Origin: Bradyrhizobium sp. Arg816
Lineage (GTDB): Bacteria > Pseudomonadota > Alphaproteobacteria > Rhizobiales > Xanthobacteraceae
Length of the DNA: 64,000 bases
Direction: 5' to 3'
Assembly (NCBI RefSeq): GCF_029989365.1
Contig: NZ_JAPRAQ010000007.1
Span: forward strand, 248,001 to 312,000
The notes under the pieces were generated by a model. It was given only the letters and a program-made list of their open reading frames with translations, made no database searches and was not told the origin of the DNA. Positions 8,658 through 17,052 of the stretch are shown here, one piece after another (position 1 is the first letter of the stretch; every line of letters starts with the position of its first letter). Made by a program: the position numbers and the translations under genes.

Positions 8658-9185
8658 ATGCGAGCAGGGTTTTTCGCAGCAATGCTGCTATGTCCCCTCG
8701 CCTCTGCCGCGCCCGCAGCCGCGCAATCCAAGGTCAATATCGAACAAAACTTTGCCGATTCGCTCACCACACTGCCGAAGGAGGAACTCGCCGTCTCCGG
8801 CGGGTTCTATGTGCCCGCCTATTCCAGCGTCGCGATGAGCCAGGGCAAGCTGCGAGTCGACTTCTCGGTGACGCTGAGCGTTCACAACGCCTCCGAGACC
8901 CAGCCGCTGGTGGTCAAACGCATCGCCTATTTCGACACCGCAGGCAAGCAGGTCGAGACCTACCTGAAGGGTCAGGTGGCGCTGAAGCCTCTGGCCACCG
9001 TCTCGATCTTCATTCCGACCGACGACGTGCGCGGCGGGACCGGGGCCAATTTCCTCGTCGACTGGGCCGCAACAGGCGAGATCGCCGAGCCCGTGGTCGA
9101 GGCCTTGATGGTTGGCGGCGTCGCCAATGCGCATTACGCTTTCATCAGCCAGGGCCGTCCGACCCGGACGGCCACAAAGAAGTAG
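8658..9185 (+). CDS. DUF3124 secreted protein
   Basis: This 175-residue protein has a clear Sec signal peptide (residues 1-23, ending APAAAQ). The mature part matches the DUF3124 pattern: a beta-rich domain with YVPAYSSV near the start, VTLSVHNAS, a KRIAYFDTAGKQVE strand, LKPLATVSIFIP, and the closing GGTGANFLVDWAA. The function of the family is not known; it is probably periplasmic. ATG 8658 is the only start that gives a proper signal peptide. It is followed by a GC-rich hairpin. Confidence 0.85.
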   Translation: MRAGFFAAMLLCPLASAAPAAAQSKVNIEQNFADSLTTLPKEELAVSGGFYVPAYSSVAMSQGKLRVDFSVTLSVHNASETQPLVVKRIAYFDTAGKQVETYLKGQVALKPLATVSIFIPTDDVRGGTGANFLVDWAATGEIAEPVVEALMVGGVANAHYAFISQGRPTRTATKK

Positions 9186-9186
9186 A

Positions 9187-9207
9187 GGCCGTCCGACGAG
9201 GACGGCC
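9187..9207. terminator. GC hairpin after the DUF3124 gene
   Basis: GGCCGTCC is mirrored by GGACGGCC around a 5-nt loop, directly after the stop at 9185. There is no T-run, so intrinsic termination is uncertain. Confidence 0.3.
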
Positions 9208-9273
9208 GGCAAGAAGTAAGGCACGCCGGCGCAAGGCCGGCCGCTCAACAAGAACAAAACGAGGAACGCCCCC

Positions 9274-10506
9274 ATGACGTCCAGCTTCGATTTCGCGCCC
9301 CTGTTTCCCGCAGGGCTGCCGGCCCCTTCCGCGCGCTGGACGGGCCTCGCCAAGTACAGTTTCGTCGGCGGTAACAACGACTCCGAGCAGTTGCCGCTCG
9401 ACGGCCTGATCGAGGCGACCAATTCCGCCCTGCAAAAGGAAGGCCGCTCGCTTGCCACTTACGGGTTGGCACACGGGCCACAGGGATATTTGCCCCTGCG
9501 CGAATTCCTGGTGACAAAACTGAAGCGCGACGCCGGCATCAACTGCACGGTCGACGACCTCCTGATCGTCTCCGGCTCGCTGCAGGCGCTCGACCTCGTC
9601 AATGCGACGCTGCTGACGCGCGGCGATACCGTGATCTTCGAGCAGGACAGCTATCAGGGCTCGTTGACCCGACTGGCACGGCTCGGGGTCAACGTCGTCG
9701 GCATCCCCCTCGACAAGGACGGCATGCGTATGGACGTGCTGGCCTCGACGCTGGCCGATTTGAAGAGCCGCGGCATCCGGCCGAAATACATCTACACCAT
9801 CCCGACCGTGCAGAATCCGACCGGCAGCATCATGCCGGAAAGTCGTCGCGCTGAACTGGTGCGGCTCGCGGCCGAATATGGCGTGCCCATCTTCGAGGAC
9901 GATTGCTACGCCGATCTCGTCTGGTCGGGACAGCGGCCACCGGCCATCCACGCGATGAGCCCGAACGGCGGCGTGATCCATATCGGCTCGTTCTCGAAAT
10001 CGATCGCACCGGCGCTGCGCGTCGGCTTCATCGTCGCGCCCTGGGATGTGATGTCGCGGATGCTGGCGCTGAAGACGGACGCAGGCTCCGGCGCGCTGGA
10101 GCAGATGGTGCTGGCCGCCTACTGCAAGCCGCATTTCTCGACCCACGTGCCCGCGTTGACGAAGGCGCTGCGCACGAAGCTCGACACGCTGATGGAGGCG
10201 CTGAACGAGCAGTTCGGGACGGCGGCCGAGTTCGAGGAGCCCAAGGGCGGCATTTTCCTGTGGGTGAAGCTGCCCGACCAGGTCGATACGCTCAAACTGT
10301 ATCAGGCAGCGCTCGCCGCCGGTGTCTCGATCAATCCGGGGCCGGAATGGTCGACCAACAAGCCCCATTCCAGCTCGCGGCTCAGGCTGTGCTTTGCGAG
10401 CCCCTCACATCAGCAGATCCGTGAGGGCGTCGCAGTGCTGGCCGAGGTCTGCCGCAAGGAGTTCGGCGTGCCGGCCCGCAGCGCCAATGTGGAGAAGCGG
10501 GCCTAA
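9274..10506 (+). CDS. PLP-dependent aminotransferase (fold type I, LysN/2-aminoadipate type)
   Basis: This 410-residue class I/II aminotransferase has the GLAHGPQGYLPLREFL block, TIPTVQNPTGS, EDDCYADLVW (PLP-binding Asp and Tyr) and SFSKSIAPALRVG, where K242 should form the Schiff base with PLP. These blocks match stand-alone homologues of the MocR aminotransferase domain and 2-aminoadipate transaminases. There is no N-terminal winged helix, so it is an enzyme and not a MocR regulator. The amino-acid substrate is not evident. AGGAA precedes the ATG. The regulator-like gene at 10515 converges only 8 bp after its stop. Confidence 0.88.
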   Translation: MTSSFDFAPLFPAGLPAPSARWTGLAKYSFVGGNNDSEQLPLDGLIEATNSALQKEGRSLATYGLAHGPQGYLPLREFLVTKLKRDAGINCTVDDLLIVSGSLQALDLVNATLLTRGDTVIFEQDSYQGSLTRLARLGVNVVGIPLDKDGMRMDVLASTLADLKSRGIRPKYIYTIPTVQNPTGSIMPESRRAELVRLAAEYGVPIFEDDCYADLVWSGQRPPAIHAMSPNGGVIHIGSFSKSIAPALRVGFIVAPWDVMSRMLALKTDAGSGALEQMVLAAYCKPHFSTHVPALTKALRTKLDTLMEALNEQFGTAAEFEEPKGGIFLWVKLPDQVDTLKLYQAALAAGVSINPGPEWSTNKPHSSSRLRLCFASPSHQQIREGVAVLAEVCRKEFGVPARSANVEKRA

Positions 10507-10514
10507 GGCTCGCT

Positions 10515-10820
10515 CTAGGCCACCCGAGGCTGGCTGCCGTGGATGGCGGAGGCCAGCCGCAGCAACAGTACGATCGAGACGTTGCCCTTGCCGGCCTCGA
10601 TCTGGGCGATGTAGCGCTCCGAAATCCCGGAGCGGCGGGCAAGCTCCCGGCGCGACAGCTCGCACCGCGCGCGCGAGGACCTTAAGCGCTCGCCCAGCTC
10701 GGCCAGGAACGCGGTCTCGGAATAAGGCGGCACGGCACAGCTCCCCGGCAGTACCTCGCCCGCGAAATCCATGACTTGATTCAGCATCGCTCTCACCAAC
10801 TTCGCCTTCGGGAGCGCCAT
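10515..10820 (-). CDS. Short XRE-family HTH regulator (BoxR-like N-terminus only)
   Basis: Started at ATG 10820 the protein has 101 residues. It ends in one HTH_3 domain: FLAELGERLRSSRARCELSRRELARRSGISERYIAQIEAGKGNVSIVLLLRLASAI. The SERYIAQIEAGKGNVSI wording closely resembles BoxR/BzdR regulators of aromatic acid catabolism, which continue for about 180 residues into a shikimate-kinase-like effector domain. Here the protein stops 9 residues after the HTH, so the effector domain is absent. It may be a truncated remnant or a working stand-alone DNA-binding protein. ATG 10787 is an alternative start with GGTGAGAG upstream. Confidence 0.65.
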   Translation of the reverse strand: MALPKAKLVRAMLNQVMDFAGEVLPGSCAVPPYSETAFLAELGERLRSSRARCELSRRELARRSGISERYIAQIEAGKGNVSIVLLLRLASAIHGSQPRVA

Positions 10821-10845
10821 CCTAGCCTTGATACGACCGGCCTCA

Positions 10846-10859
10846 TTGATGCGGATCAA
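10846..10859. promoter_or_regulatory. FixK/FNR-type box TTGA-N6-TCAA
   Basis: TTGATGCGGATCAA is a perfect FNR/FixK palindrome. It sits between the divergent XRE gene and the secreted protein at 10944. A site centred 41 bp upstream of transcription would place the plus-strand start near 10894, about 50 nt before the ATG at 10944. On the minus strand it would place the start near 10811, which would favour ATG 10787 for the XRE gene. Confidence 0.5.
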
Positions 10860-10943
10860 ATTCGCGCGCGAATGGCAGCTCGCGTGGACGATCGCGCGCG
10901 GGATGCTACACTTGCACTTGTTCGAGGCGGGGTTTTTCAGGAC

Positions 10944-11396
10944 ATGACGCGTTGTCTAGGCTGCTGGATCGCGGCGGTGGTGCTGTGGATTGCGTTCGCG
11001 CCCGCGGCCGGCGCCGAGACGCTTGCGGCAACGGTCGAGCAATGGGGCCTGCTCGGCTCATGGGCGGTCGATTGCGCGGCCCGGCCCGACCGCAACAAGG
11101 GCTCGCTGTTGACTTACGAGATCAGGAAGGACGGCCGGGTGATGTACCGTCGCGATTTCGGCGAGGCCAAGGACGAGAACGAAGTGGTGTCCGCCACGGT
11201 CGACGCCGAGGGCCTGCTCAATGTGATGGTTTACTTCCCCTCGCTGCACCAGACGCGTGAGTTCGGGCTGCTGCTGGCGAAGGATGGCAGCCTGAGCGCG
11301 ATCTACAATCGCAGCGAGCGCGGTGTGTACACGATCAGGGACGGCAAATACGTCGCGACAGGCGCGCCGACACCAGCGCAGCAACGCTGCGATTGA
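10944..11396 (+). CDS. Small secreted hypothetical protein
   Basis: This 150-residue protein has an N-terminal hydrophobic signal sequence (residues ~5-24, ending PAAGAE). It is followed by WGLLGSWAVDCAARPDRNKG and a beta-rich body (LTYEIRKDGRVMYRRDFG ... FGLLLAKDGSLSAIYNRSERGVYTIRDGKYV). The 'GSWAVDC' opening resembles small periplasmic proteins common in Bradyrhizobiaceae, but no named domain is recognised. Two Cys (after the signal peptide and at the second-last residue) could form a disulfide. The FixK-type box at 10846 is 85 nt upstream. The start is supported only by a weak CAGGA. Confidence 0.7.
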   Translation: MTRCLGCWIAAVVLWIAFAPAAGAETLAATVEQWGLLGSWAVDCAARPDRNKGSLLTYEIRKDGRVMYRRDFGEAKDENEVVSATVDAEGLLNVMVYFPSLHQTREFGLLLAKDGSLSAIYNRSERGVYTIRDGKYVATGAPTPAQQRCD

Positions 11397-11403
11397 CCAT
11401 CGC

Positions 11404-11450
11404 GGCTGAGCATGATCTCTCGCAAGACCGCTTCACATTTTTCCGGATTA
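11404..11450. repeat. Degenerate copy of GCATGATC...TTTTCCGG repeat
   Basis: GAGCATGATCTCTCGCAAGACCGC followed by TTCACATTTTTCCGGAT matches, in the opposite orientation, the better-preserved element at 59311-59359. It is a decayed member of the same dispersed family. Confidence 0.5.
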
Positions 11451-11493
11451 TCTCTGTCTGAACATCCATTCAGAATTCTCTTCCAGTTTCTCC

Positions 11494-11518
11494 GGAACGT
11501 TCGCACAGATGCGCCGTT
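11494..11518 (+). promoter_or_regulatory. Perfect EcfG (general stress) promoter
   Basis: GGAAC at 11494-11498, a 16-nt spacer, then CGTT at 11515-11518. This is the exact consensus of the alphaproteobacterial extracytoplasmic sigma factor EcfG. It ends 30 nt before the ATG of the His-rich protein at 11549. Confidence 0.75.
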
Positions 11519-11548
11519 CTCATGTGCATTGCATTGGAGGAGGACATC

Positions 11549-11773
11549 ATGAAGAAGCTTGGTTATGTGGTTGCGGCTCTCGGCGCGCTCGTCATCGCGG
11601 CACCGACGCTGGCAAGTGCCGAAACGGTGGTGATCAAGCGCGGTGGCCATCACGGCCCGTACGTTGCCCGCGCCGAATACGGCATGCATCGTGACCACGG
11701 CTGGCATCGCGGCTGGCATCATCGTGACCGGGTGGTGGTGGTCAATCGCGGTCACCGGCACCACTGGGATTGA
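11549..11773 (+). CDS. Small secreted histidine-rich protein
   Basis: This 74-residue protein has a classic signal peptide (residues 1-24, MKKLGYVVAALGALV ... LASA). The mature 50 residues hold about 13 His, clustered as GGHHGPY, MHRDHGWHRGWHHRDR and GHRHHWD. Metal binding (Ni, Cu, Zn) is an inference from composition only. GGAGGAGG lies just upstream of ATG 11549, which fixes this start over one at 11522. An exact EcfG promoter is upstream and an intrinsic terminator follows, so this is a one-gene stress transcript in the periplasm. Confidence 0.8.
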   Translation: MKKLGYVVAALGALVIAAPTLASAETVVIKRGGHHGPYVARAEYGMHRDHGWHRGWHHRDRVVVVNRGHRHHWD

Positions 11774-11789
11774 TGCGTAATGCATCATG

Positions 11790-11818
11790 GAAATGGCCCC
11801 TCCCGGGGCCATTTCTTT
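11790..11818 (+). terminator. Intrinsic terminator of the His-rich gene
   Basis: An 11-bp stem GAAATGGCCCC / GGGGCCATTTC with a 4-nt loop, followed by TTT. It lies between the His-rich gene and the converging aldo/keto reductase, and could serve both strands. Confidence 0.8.
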
Positions 11819-11840
11819 GCGTCCGAAAAGCGTGCTGGCG

Positions 11841-12659
11841 CTAATCCCACGCCGGCGCAAAGCCTGGATTGACGCAACGCCTGTCCTTGGGCAACGCCGC
11901 GATCTTGTTGCGGTCGAAATCGTCGAGCGTGATCTTCAACGCATCGAGGTTGGCCTGCTGGCTTTCGCGGCGCGAGGCCTTCGGGATCGCAGCGACACCG
12001 TTCTGGTCGAGCAGCCATTTCAGCGCGACCTGCGCGGCGGTCGCGTTGTGCCTGGCACCGATCTCGGCCAGCACCGGATCCGACGCGATGCGTCCCTGCG
12101 CGAGCGGGCAATAGGCGACCAGCGGGATCGACCTGGCGTTGAGATAGGCCAGCACCTTCGATTGATCGAGCATGGCGTGATATTCAATCTGGTTGCAGGC
12201 GATCGGGGCCTTGATGTCCTCGACCGCAATCTTGAGCAGCGCCGTGGTGAAATTGGCCACGCCGATCGCCCGCGTACGCCCCTCCTCCTTCAGCTCCATC
12301 AGGGTCTCGAACACCGCGCCCCAGTTCGCGGATTTCGATGGCCAGTGCACGAGGTAGAGATCGACATGGTCGAGCCGGAGCTTGGTCAGGCTGGTGTCGA
12401 AGGCGCGGCGGATCGCATCGGGGTTGAGATTCTCGTGCCAAACCTTGGTCGTGACATGCAGCTCGCCGCGCGGCAGTCGGGCCGCGGCGAGCGCCGCACC
12501 GATCGGCTCTTCATTGGCGTACATCTCGGCGGTGTCGATGTGGCGATAGCCGATCGACAGCGCGCTCTCGACCGCCGCGCGGCAGGCATCGCCCTGCATG
12601 CGGAAGGTGCCTAGGCCGAGCTTGGGCATGCTGATGCCCTGTGTCTTCAGATGATCCAT
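11841..12659 (-). CDS. Aldo/keto reductase (2,5-diketogluconate reductase-like)
   Basis: This 272-residue NADPH-dependent oxidoreductase has the AKR TIM-barrel signatures GYRHIDTAEMYANE, TTKVWHEN, LYLVHWPS, GVANFTT and IPKASRRES. The catalytic tetrad is intact: D42, Y47, K72 and H105. The set of motifs and the length match the DkgB-like bacterial group that reduces small aldehydes and keto-sugars, including methylglyoxal; the natural substrate is not shown. AGGAGTT 7 nt before the ATG fixes the start. It appears monocistronic. Confidence 0.9.
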   Translation of the reverse strand: MDHLKTQGISMPKLGLGTFRMQGDACRAAVESALSIGYRHIDTAEMYANEEPIGAALAAARLPRGELHVTTKVWHENLNPDAIRRAFDTSLTKLRLDHVDLYLVHWPSKSANWGAVFETLMELKEEGRTRAIGVANFTTALLKIAVEDIKAPIACNQIEYHAMLDQSKVLAYLNARSIPLVAYCPLAQGRIASDPVLAEIGARHNATAAQVALKWLLDQNGVAAIPKASRRESQQANLDALKITLDDFDRNKIAALPKDRRCVNPGFAPAWD

Positions 12660-12823
12660 GGGTCAACTCCTGACGTATTTCAGCCGCCGAACACGCGGTG
12701 GGGCCGCGAGGGTAAACTCTTCGGTGATGGAAAAGAGGTGGCGGGAGCAATCAGTATAGCGCGGGAGGCGTGCGGCGGCCAATCAAGATCGGGTTAGCTT
12801 TGGATACGCAAACCCTTCCCCAC

Positions 12824-12854
12824 CGTCATGCCCGGGCTCGTCCCGGCCATGACG
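12824..12854. repeat. Short CGTCATG...CATGACG palindromic repeat
   Basis: CGTCATG (12824-12830) and CATGACG (12848-12854) enclose CCGGGCTCGTCCCGG. The word GTCATG-CCCGGGC is another common member of the intergenic hairpin families in this window. It lies just beyond the phoD stop. Confidence 0.6.
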
Positions 12855-12864
12855 ACGGAGAGAG

Positions 12865-14439
12865 TCACGAATGCTGCGCCACCACGGCCGGGCGCGCCTG
12901 CGGCTGCGGCACGATGTCGACCGACCAGAGGTCGCGGTTGTCGACGTCTTTCAAGGTCACGGTCATCACGCCGCTCGCACCGTCGATGTCGACCCTGCCG
13001 AAGAACTGCAGGCCGAAGCACGGCGCGAGGTTCTCCCCCTGCGCCTCGCTGCAGCCGTTCTGGTACATCGCGACCGGGCCAAACGTGTTGTCGAGCTCGC
13101 CCGGACCCCAGGTGCCGGCATGGAGCGGGCCGGAGACGAACTCCCAGAACGGCTCAAAATCCTGGAATTGCGCCCTGTTCGGATCGTAATAATGCGCGGC
13201 GGTGTAGTGCATGTCGGCGGTGAGCCAGACGATGTTGCGGATGCCCGCGCGCTTGATCGAGGCCAGCAGATCTGCGATTTCGTGCTCACGCCGATCGGGC
13301 GCTCCATTGCCGAGCGCGACGGCATCGAGGCTGACGAGGCCAATCGGCAGGTCGGCCGCGATCACCTTCCAGGTGGCACGCGAAGCGGCGAGCTCCCGCT
13401 TCAGCCAGGCGAGCTGCTCGGCACCGAGAATCCAGCCGCGATGGTCCTCGCCCTTGTTCCAGCTGTCATCGCGGTAGCTGCGCATGTCGATCATGAAGAC
13501 GTCGAGCAGCGGACCGTAAGCGATCTTGCGATAGACCCGGCCCTGTCGTGCGCCGATGTCGCGGATCGGCATGAAATCGAAGAAGGCGCGACGGGCGCGC
13601 GAGACCAGGCGCGGTGTGCCGTCGTCTTCATAGCCGGCGTCGTCGTAGCTGCCGGTCGGCGACCAGTCGTTGGTGACCTCGTGGTCGTCCCACTGTGCGA
13701 ACATCGGGACGTTCGCATGGAACGCGCGAAAATGCTCGTCGAGATGGTTGTATTTGTAGTTGCCGCGGAATTGCGCCAGCGTGTGCGCGGCCTCGGCTTT
13801 CTCCTCGGTCACCAGATTGCGCCAGGTCTCGCCGTTCGGCAGCTTCTGCTCGGAGGGAATCGTGCAGTCGGCGTAGATGTGATCGCCGGAGTGGATGAAG
13901 AAGTCCGGGCGATTGTCCAGCATGGTGCGATAGCTGCGATAGCCGCCGCGCGAGATGTCGATGCCCCAGCCCTGCCCCGCGACGTCGCCCGACCACACGA
14001 ACGAGATAGATTGCCCTGCGGCCGGCGCGGTGCGGAAATGGCCGACGCGGCTTTCGCCGGCAATGCCGGTGGCGATGTCGTCGAAACGCACGCGATAGAA
14101 GATGTCCTGCCCGGACGGCAGATCGTTCAGCAGCAGTTTTGCGGTGAGGTCGGCATCGGGCAGCGCGTCGCGCGAAGCTGACGCCATGATCGTCTTGAAA
14201 CTCTCGACGGTCGCGCATTCCACCTGCATTCGCGCGGGCCGGTCGGCGCGCGCCCAGATCACGGCGGAGCCATCCGAGACATCGCCGGACTGAATGCCGC
14301 CCATGATTTGCGGGCGATCGGCGGCGCGGCTGATCGATGGCTTTGCGAGTGTGCCGAGCGCGGCAACGGCGAGACTTGAAGTCGAGCGGACCAGGAACTG
14401 CCGCCGGGTCCATGCGCGCGAGGCGCGGAGCGTTGCCAT
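12865..14439 (-). CDS. phoD: Alkaline phosphatase D (PhoD)
   Basis: This 524-residue phosphodiesterase/phosphomonoesterase of the PhoD family is exported by Tat. The N-terminus carries TRRQFLVRS (twin Arg at residues 12-13), a hydrophobic stretch and an SRAAD cleavage site. The metallophosphatase core shows FVWSGDVAGQGWG, FFIHSGDHIYAD, FAQWDDHEVTNDW and WLTADMHYTAAHYY, which supply the Fe/Ca ligands. PhoD releases phosphate from organic phosphates in the periplasm, usually under phosphate starvation. No Pho box was identified by eye upstream. Confidence 0.93.
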   Translation of the reverse strand: MATLRASRAWTRRQFLVRSTSSLAVAALGTLAKPSISRAADRPQIMGGIQSGDVSDGSAVIWARADRPARMQVECATVESFKTIMASASRDALPDADLTAKLLLNDLPSGQDIFYRVRFDDIATGIAGESRVGHFRTAPAAGQSISFVWSGDVAGQGWGIDISRGGYRSYRTMLDNRPDFFIHSGDHIYADCTIPSEQKLPNGETWRNLVTEEKAEAAHTLAQFRGNYKYNHLDEHFRAFHANVPMFAQWDDHEVTNDWSPTGSYDDAGYEDDGTPRLVSRARRAFFDFMPIRDIGARQGRVYRKIAYGPLLDVFMIDMRSYRDDSWNKGEDHRGWILGAEQLAWLKRELAASRATWKVIAADLPIGLVSLDAVALGNGAPDRREHEIADLLASIKRAGIRNIVWLTADMHYTAAHYYDPNRAQFQDFEPFWEFVSGPLHAGTWGPGELDNTFGPVAMYQNGCSEAQGENLAPCFGLQFFGRVDIDGASGVMTVTLKDVDNRDLWSVDIVPQPQARPAVVAQHS

Positions 14440-14557
14440 TCAGGAAACCTTCGTCGAATCGCGACGGAAGGTGCCTGCGCTCCTTGACCCCTATCCTGAC
14501 GGTTTCTTGACTCCGCGCCTACGGTTTTGCGACGCGGGGATGACGGGACAGACCCGG

Positions 14558-14977
14558 CTAGCGCTTCCAGTTGCAAATGCCGCCGGTGCGGCACGGCCAG
14601 GTCTGGATGCGGGTGTCCATCGCCTGCGCGTCCAGCGGATTGCCGCGACGATGTGCGAGCTTGGTACGCGCTGCGCCGCGTGGCTGGGCGCTCCTGGCAT
14701 GAACAGGCTTCGGCTCGGCCACGTGCACGCGCTCGGCGGCAACTTTCTTCGGCACGTCCATCGGCTCGGCGCGCGCCTGCGCCTCGTTGCCACCCTTCGC
14801 CTCCAACGCGACCGGGGCGAACTGCGTCTCGGGCCCGAGCCGCTTCGGCGACAGCACCGCCTTGGAGAGATCGAGACCAAGATATTCGTCGGGCTTGTAG
14901 TCGTCAGCGCGCGCAATGCCGCCCCATGCGAGCACGAGGGCAATGGCAACTGCAAAAGGAACGCTCTTCAGGACCAC
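14558..14977 (-). CDS. Small secreted hypothetical protein (GTG start)
   Basis: This 139-residue protein starts from GTG 14977, with AAGAGGCG upstream. Residues 1-24 are a signal peptide (FAVAIALVLAWGGIARA). The mature part opens with DDYKPDEYLGLDLSKAVLSPKRLGP, continues as an Ala/Glu/Lys-rich low-complexity linker, and closes with RRGNPLDAQAMDTRIQTWPCRTGGICNWKR containing two Cys. This type of periplasmic protein is common in Bradyrhizobium but has no assigned function. It lies between phoD and the nitronate monooxygenase on the same strand. Confidence 0.65.
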   Translation of the reverse strand: MVLKSVPFAVAIALVLAWGGIARADDYKPDEYLGLDLSKAVLSPKRLGPETQFAPVALEAKGGNEAQARAEPMDVPKKVAAERVHVAEPKPVHARSAQPRGAARTKLAHRRGNPLDAQAMDTRIQTWPCRTGGICNWKR

Positions 14978-15085
14978 GGACGCCTCTTGAGATTGCTTAT
15001 TTCAAGGGTGATTTACCCCTATTTAGGAGGCGTCACGCGCAATTCCAGCGGCCAAGTGCCGCCGTGGTTAAGAAGTTTGGCGCTG

Positions 15086-16087
15086 TCAGGCGACCTTTCG
15101 CGCTGCACCCGTCCCGTCCAGGAACCCCATCAGGCGGCTGCGGATGATCTGTTCCGCCTCATCCATGATGCGATCGACGAGTTCCTTGCAGGAGGGGATG
15201 TCGTGGATCAGTCCTGCGACCATGCCGCAGCTCCAGGCGCCGGCGTCCATCTGGCCGTCCAGCATGATCTTGGGATAGACGCCCGCGACCTGGTCGTGGA
15301 TATCGTCGATGCTCAACTTGGCGCCCTTCTCGCGCTCGATCTCGAGCAGACGATCGACGTTGGCGTTCTTCAGCACGCGCTCGGTGTTGCGGAGAGCGCG
15401 CATGATCAGGCGGGTGTCGAGCTCGGTGGCCGCAACAAGCGCGTTCTTCACGTTCTGATGCACCGGTGCTTCCTTGGTGGCGATGAAGCGCGTGCCCATG
15501 TTCATTCCGGCGGCGCCCAGCGACAGCGCCGCGACGAGGCTGCGCCCGTCGGCCATGCCGCCGGAGGCCACGAACGGGATCTTCAATTCCTCCGCCGCGC
15601 GCGGCAGCAGGATCATGTTGGGAATGTCGTCTTCGCCGGGATGGCCGCCGCACTCAAAGCCGTCGACGCTGACGGCGTCGCAGCCGATGCGCTCGGCCTT
15701 CAGCGAGTGGCGGACCGATGTGCATTTGTGGATCACCTTGATGCCAGCGGCCTTCAGCGCAGGCATGTACTGCTCCGGGCTGCGCCCCGCCGTCTCGACC
15801 GCCTTGATGCCGCCTTCGACGATGGCCGCGATGTATTCCGGATAAGGCGGCGCCGAGAAGGTCGGCAGGAAGGTGAGGTTCACGCCCAACGGCTTGTCCG
15901 TCATGTCGCGGCAGCGCGCGATTTCCTTCGCGAGCAATTCCGGCGTCTTCTGCGTGAGGCCCGTGATGATGCCAAGCCCTCCGGCATTGGAGACGGCAGC
16001 GGCGAGTTCGGCAAAGCCGACGAAATGCATGCCGCCCTGGATGATCGGGTGCTCGATGCCGAACAGTTCGGTGATCGCAGTCTTCAC
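15086..16087 (-). CDS. Nitronate monooxygenase (2-nitropropane dioxygenase family)
   Basis: This 333-residue FMN-dependent TIM-barrel enzyme has the NMO hallmarks HPIIQGGMHFVG, SNAGGLGIITG, GVNLTFLP, a VDGFECGGHPGEDD active-site block with the conserved His, IPFVASGGMADGR and LGAAGMNMGTRFIATKEA for FMN phosphate. These enzymes oxidise alkyl nitronates such as propionate-3-nitronate to the aldehyde or keto acid. The start is GTG 16087 with GGGAGG upstream. The SDR gene lies upstream on the same strand (63-bp gap), so they may be co-transcribed. Confidence 0.9.
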   Translation of the reverse strand: MKTAITELFGIEHPIIQGGMHFVGFAELAAAVSNAGGLGIITGLTQKTPELLAKEIARCRDMTDKPLGVNLTFLPTFSAPPYPEYIAAIVEGGIKAVETAGRSPEQYMPALKAAGIKVIHKCTSVRHSLKAERIGCDAVSVDGFECGGHPGEDDIPNMILLPRAAEELKIPFVASGGMADGRSLVAALSLGAAGMNMGTRFIATKEAPVHQNVKNALVAATELDTRLIMRALRNTERVLKNANVDRLLEIEREKGAKLSIDDIHDQVAGVYPKIMLDGQMDAGAWSCGMVAGLIHDIPSCKELVDRIMDEAEQIIRSRLMGFLDGTGAARKVA

Positions 16088-16149
16088 GTAGGGGCCTCCC
16101 GGATTTCAGTTTGTATTGGGATCAGTCTAGTCGGACTTTTGCTCCGCGG

Positions 16150-16887
16150 TCACCATTTCTCTCCGAAGGGGCGGATCTCCATCTCGAAGGTCCAGGCGCT
16201 CTTCGGCTGCTGATAGAGCTGCCAATAGGCATCCGCGACAGACGACGGCGGCATCAGAAGGTCGGGATTATCAAGCGCATTCGCCCCGAGCGCTTCGAGC
16301 CGGCGCTGCCGCACCCACTCGGTGTCGACGCCGGAATCGATGATGAGATGGGCGACGTGGATGTTCTTCGGCCCGAGCTCGCGCGCCATCGCCTGCGCCA
16401 CCGCGCGCAAACCAAACTTGGCGCTGGCAAAGGCGGCAAAGCCACTGCCGCCGCGCAAGCTCGCCGTCGCGCCGGTGAAGAAGATGTTGCCGCCACCGCG
16501 CGGCAGCATCAGCCGCGCCGCTTCCCGGCCCGCGAGGAAGCCGGAATAGCAGGCCATCTCCCACACTTTCCGGAATACGCGCTCGGTGGTGTCGAGGATC
16601 GGGAAATTGACGTTGGCACCGACGTTGAAGATGCAGACTTCGAGCGGCGCATGCTGGTCGGCGTCATTGAGGAAGGAGATGACCTCCTCCTCTTTGCGTG
16701 CATCGAGCGAGCGCGCGTGAATCTCGCCGCCGGCGGCCTCGATGTCCTCCACCAGCGGCGCCAGCTTGTCACCGTTGCGGCGGCCGGCGAAGACCGTGAA
16801 ACCTTCCGCGGCAAATTTCTTGGCGATCTCGGAGCCGATGAAATCGCCGGCCCCGATCACGGCGGCTGTCGCATTTCGCTTGGGCAA
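16150..16887 (-). CDS. Atypical SDR oxidoreductase lacking the catalytic Tyr (TTG start)
   Basis: This 245-residue Rossmann protein has a nucleotide motif VIGAGDFIG near the start, an NVGAN strand in place of NNAG, and the Ser region FTGATAS. The expected YxxxK is replaced by F153-A-S-A-K157, so the general acid Tyr is missing while Lys is kept. The enzyme may be inactive as a classical dehydrogenase or use another chemistry. The start is TTG 16887 with a strong AAGGAGG 5 nt upstream. It is divergent from the HxlR regulator, whose candidate operator lies between them. Confidence 0.85.
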   Translation of the reverse strand: MPKRNATAAVIGAGDFIGSEIAKKFAAEGFTVFAGRRNGDKLAPLVEDIEAAGGEIHARSLDARKEEEVISFLNDADQHAPLEVCIFNVGANVNFPILDTTERVFRKVWEMACYSGFLAGREAARLMLPRGGGNIFFTGATASLRGGSGFAAFASAKFGLRAVAQAMARELGPKNIHVAHLIIDSGVDTEWVRQRRLEALGANALDNPDLLMPPSSVADAYWQLYQQPKSAWTFEMEIRPFGEKW

Positions 16888-16934
16888 GGTCGCCTCCTTC
16901 GGTGAGAACGGTATGTGACCGCGTCAGAGGCTAT

Positions 16935-16951
16935 AGTTCTAAAATAGAACT
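16935..16951. promoter_or_regulatory. Palindromic operator between the SDR and HxlR genes
   Basis: AGTTCTA-AAA-TAGAACT is a perfect 7-bp inverted repeat with a 3-bp spacer, in an AT-rich stretch of an otherwise GC-rich gap. It is the natural candidate site for the HxlR regulator encoded at 17053, controlling the SDR gene and itself. Confidence 0.6.
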
Positions 16952-17052
16952 GTCAAACCACGGGGGTGAATGATAGCCTTCAATAGAAATAGCGCTGATC
17001 ATTCAAGTCAGTTCCTTTTTCTGACTTACTACCCTTTGCCGGAGATCGCACC

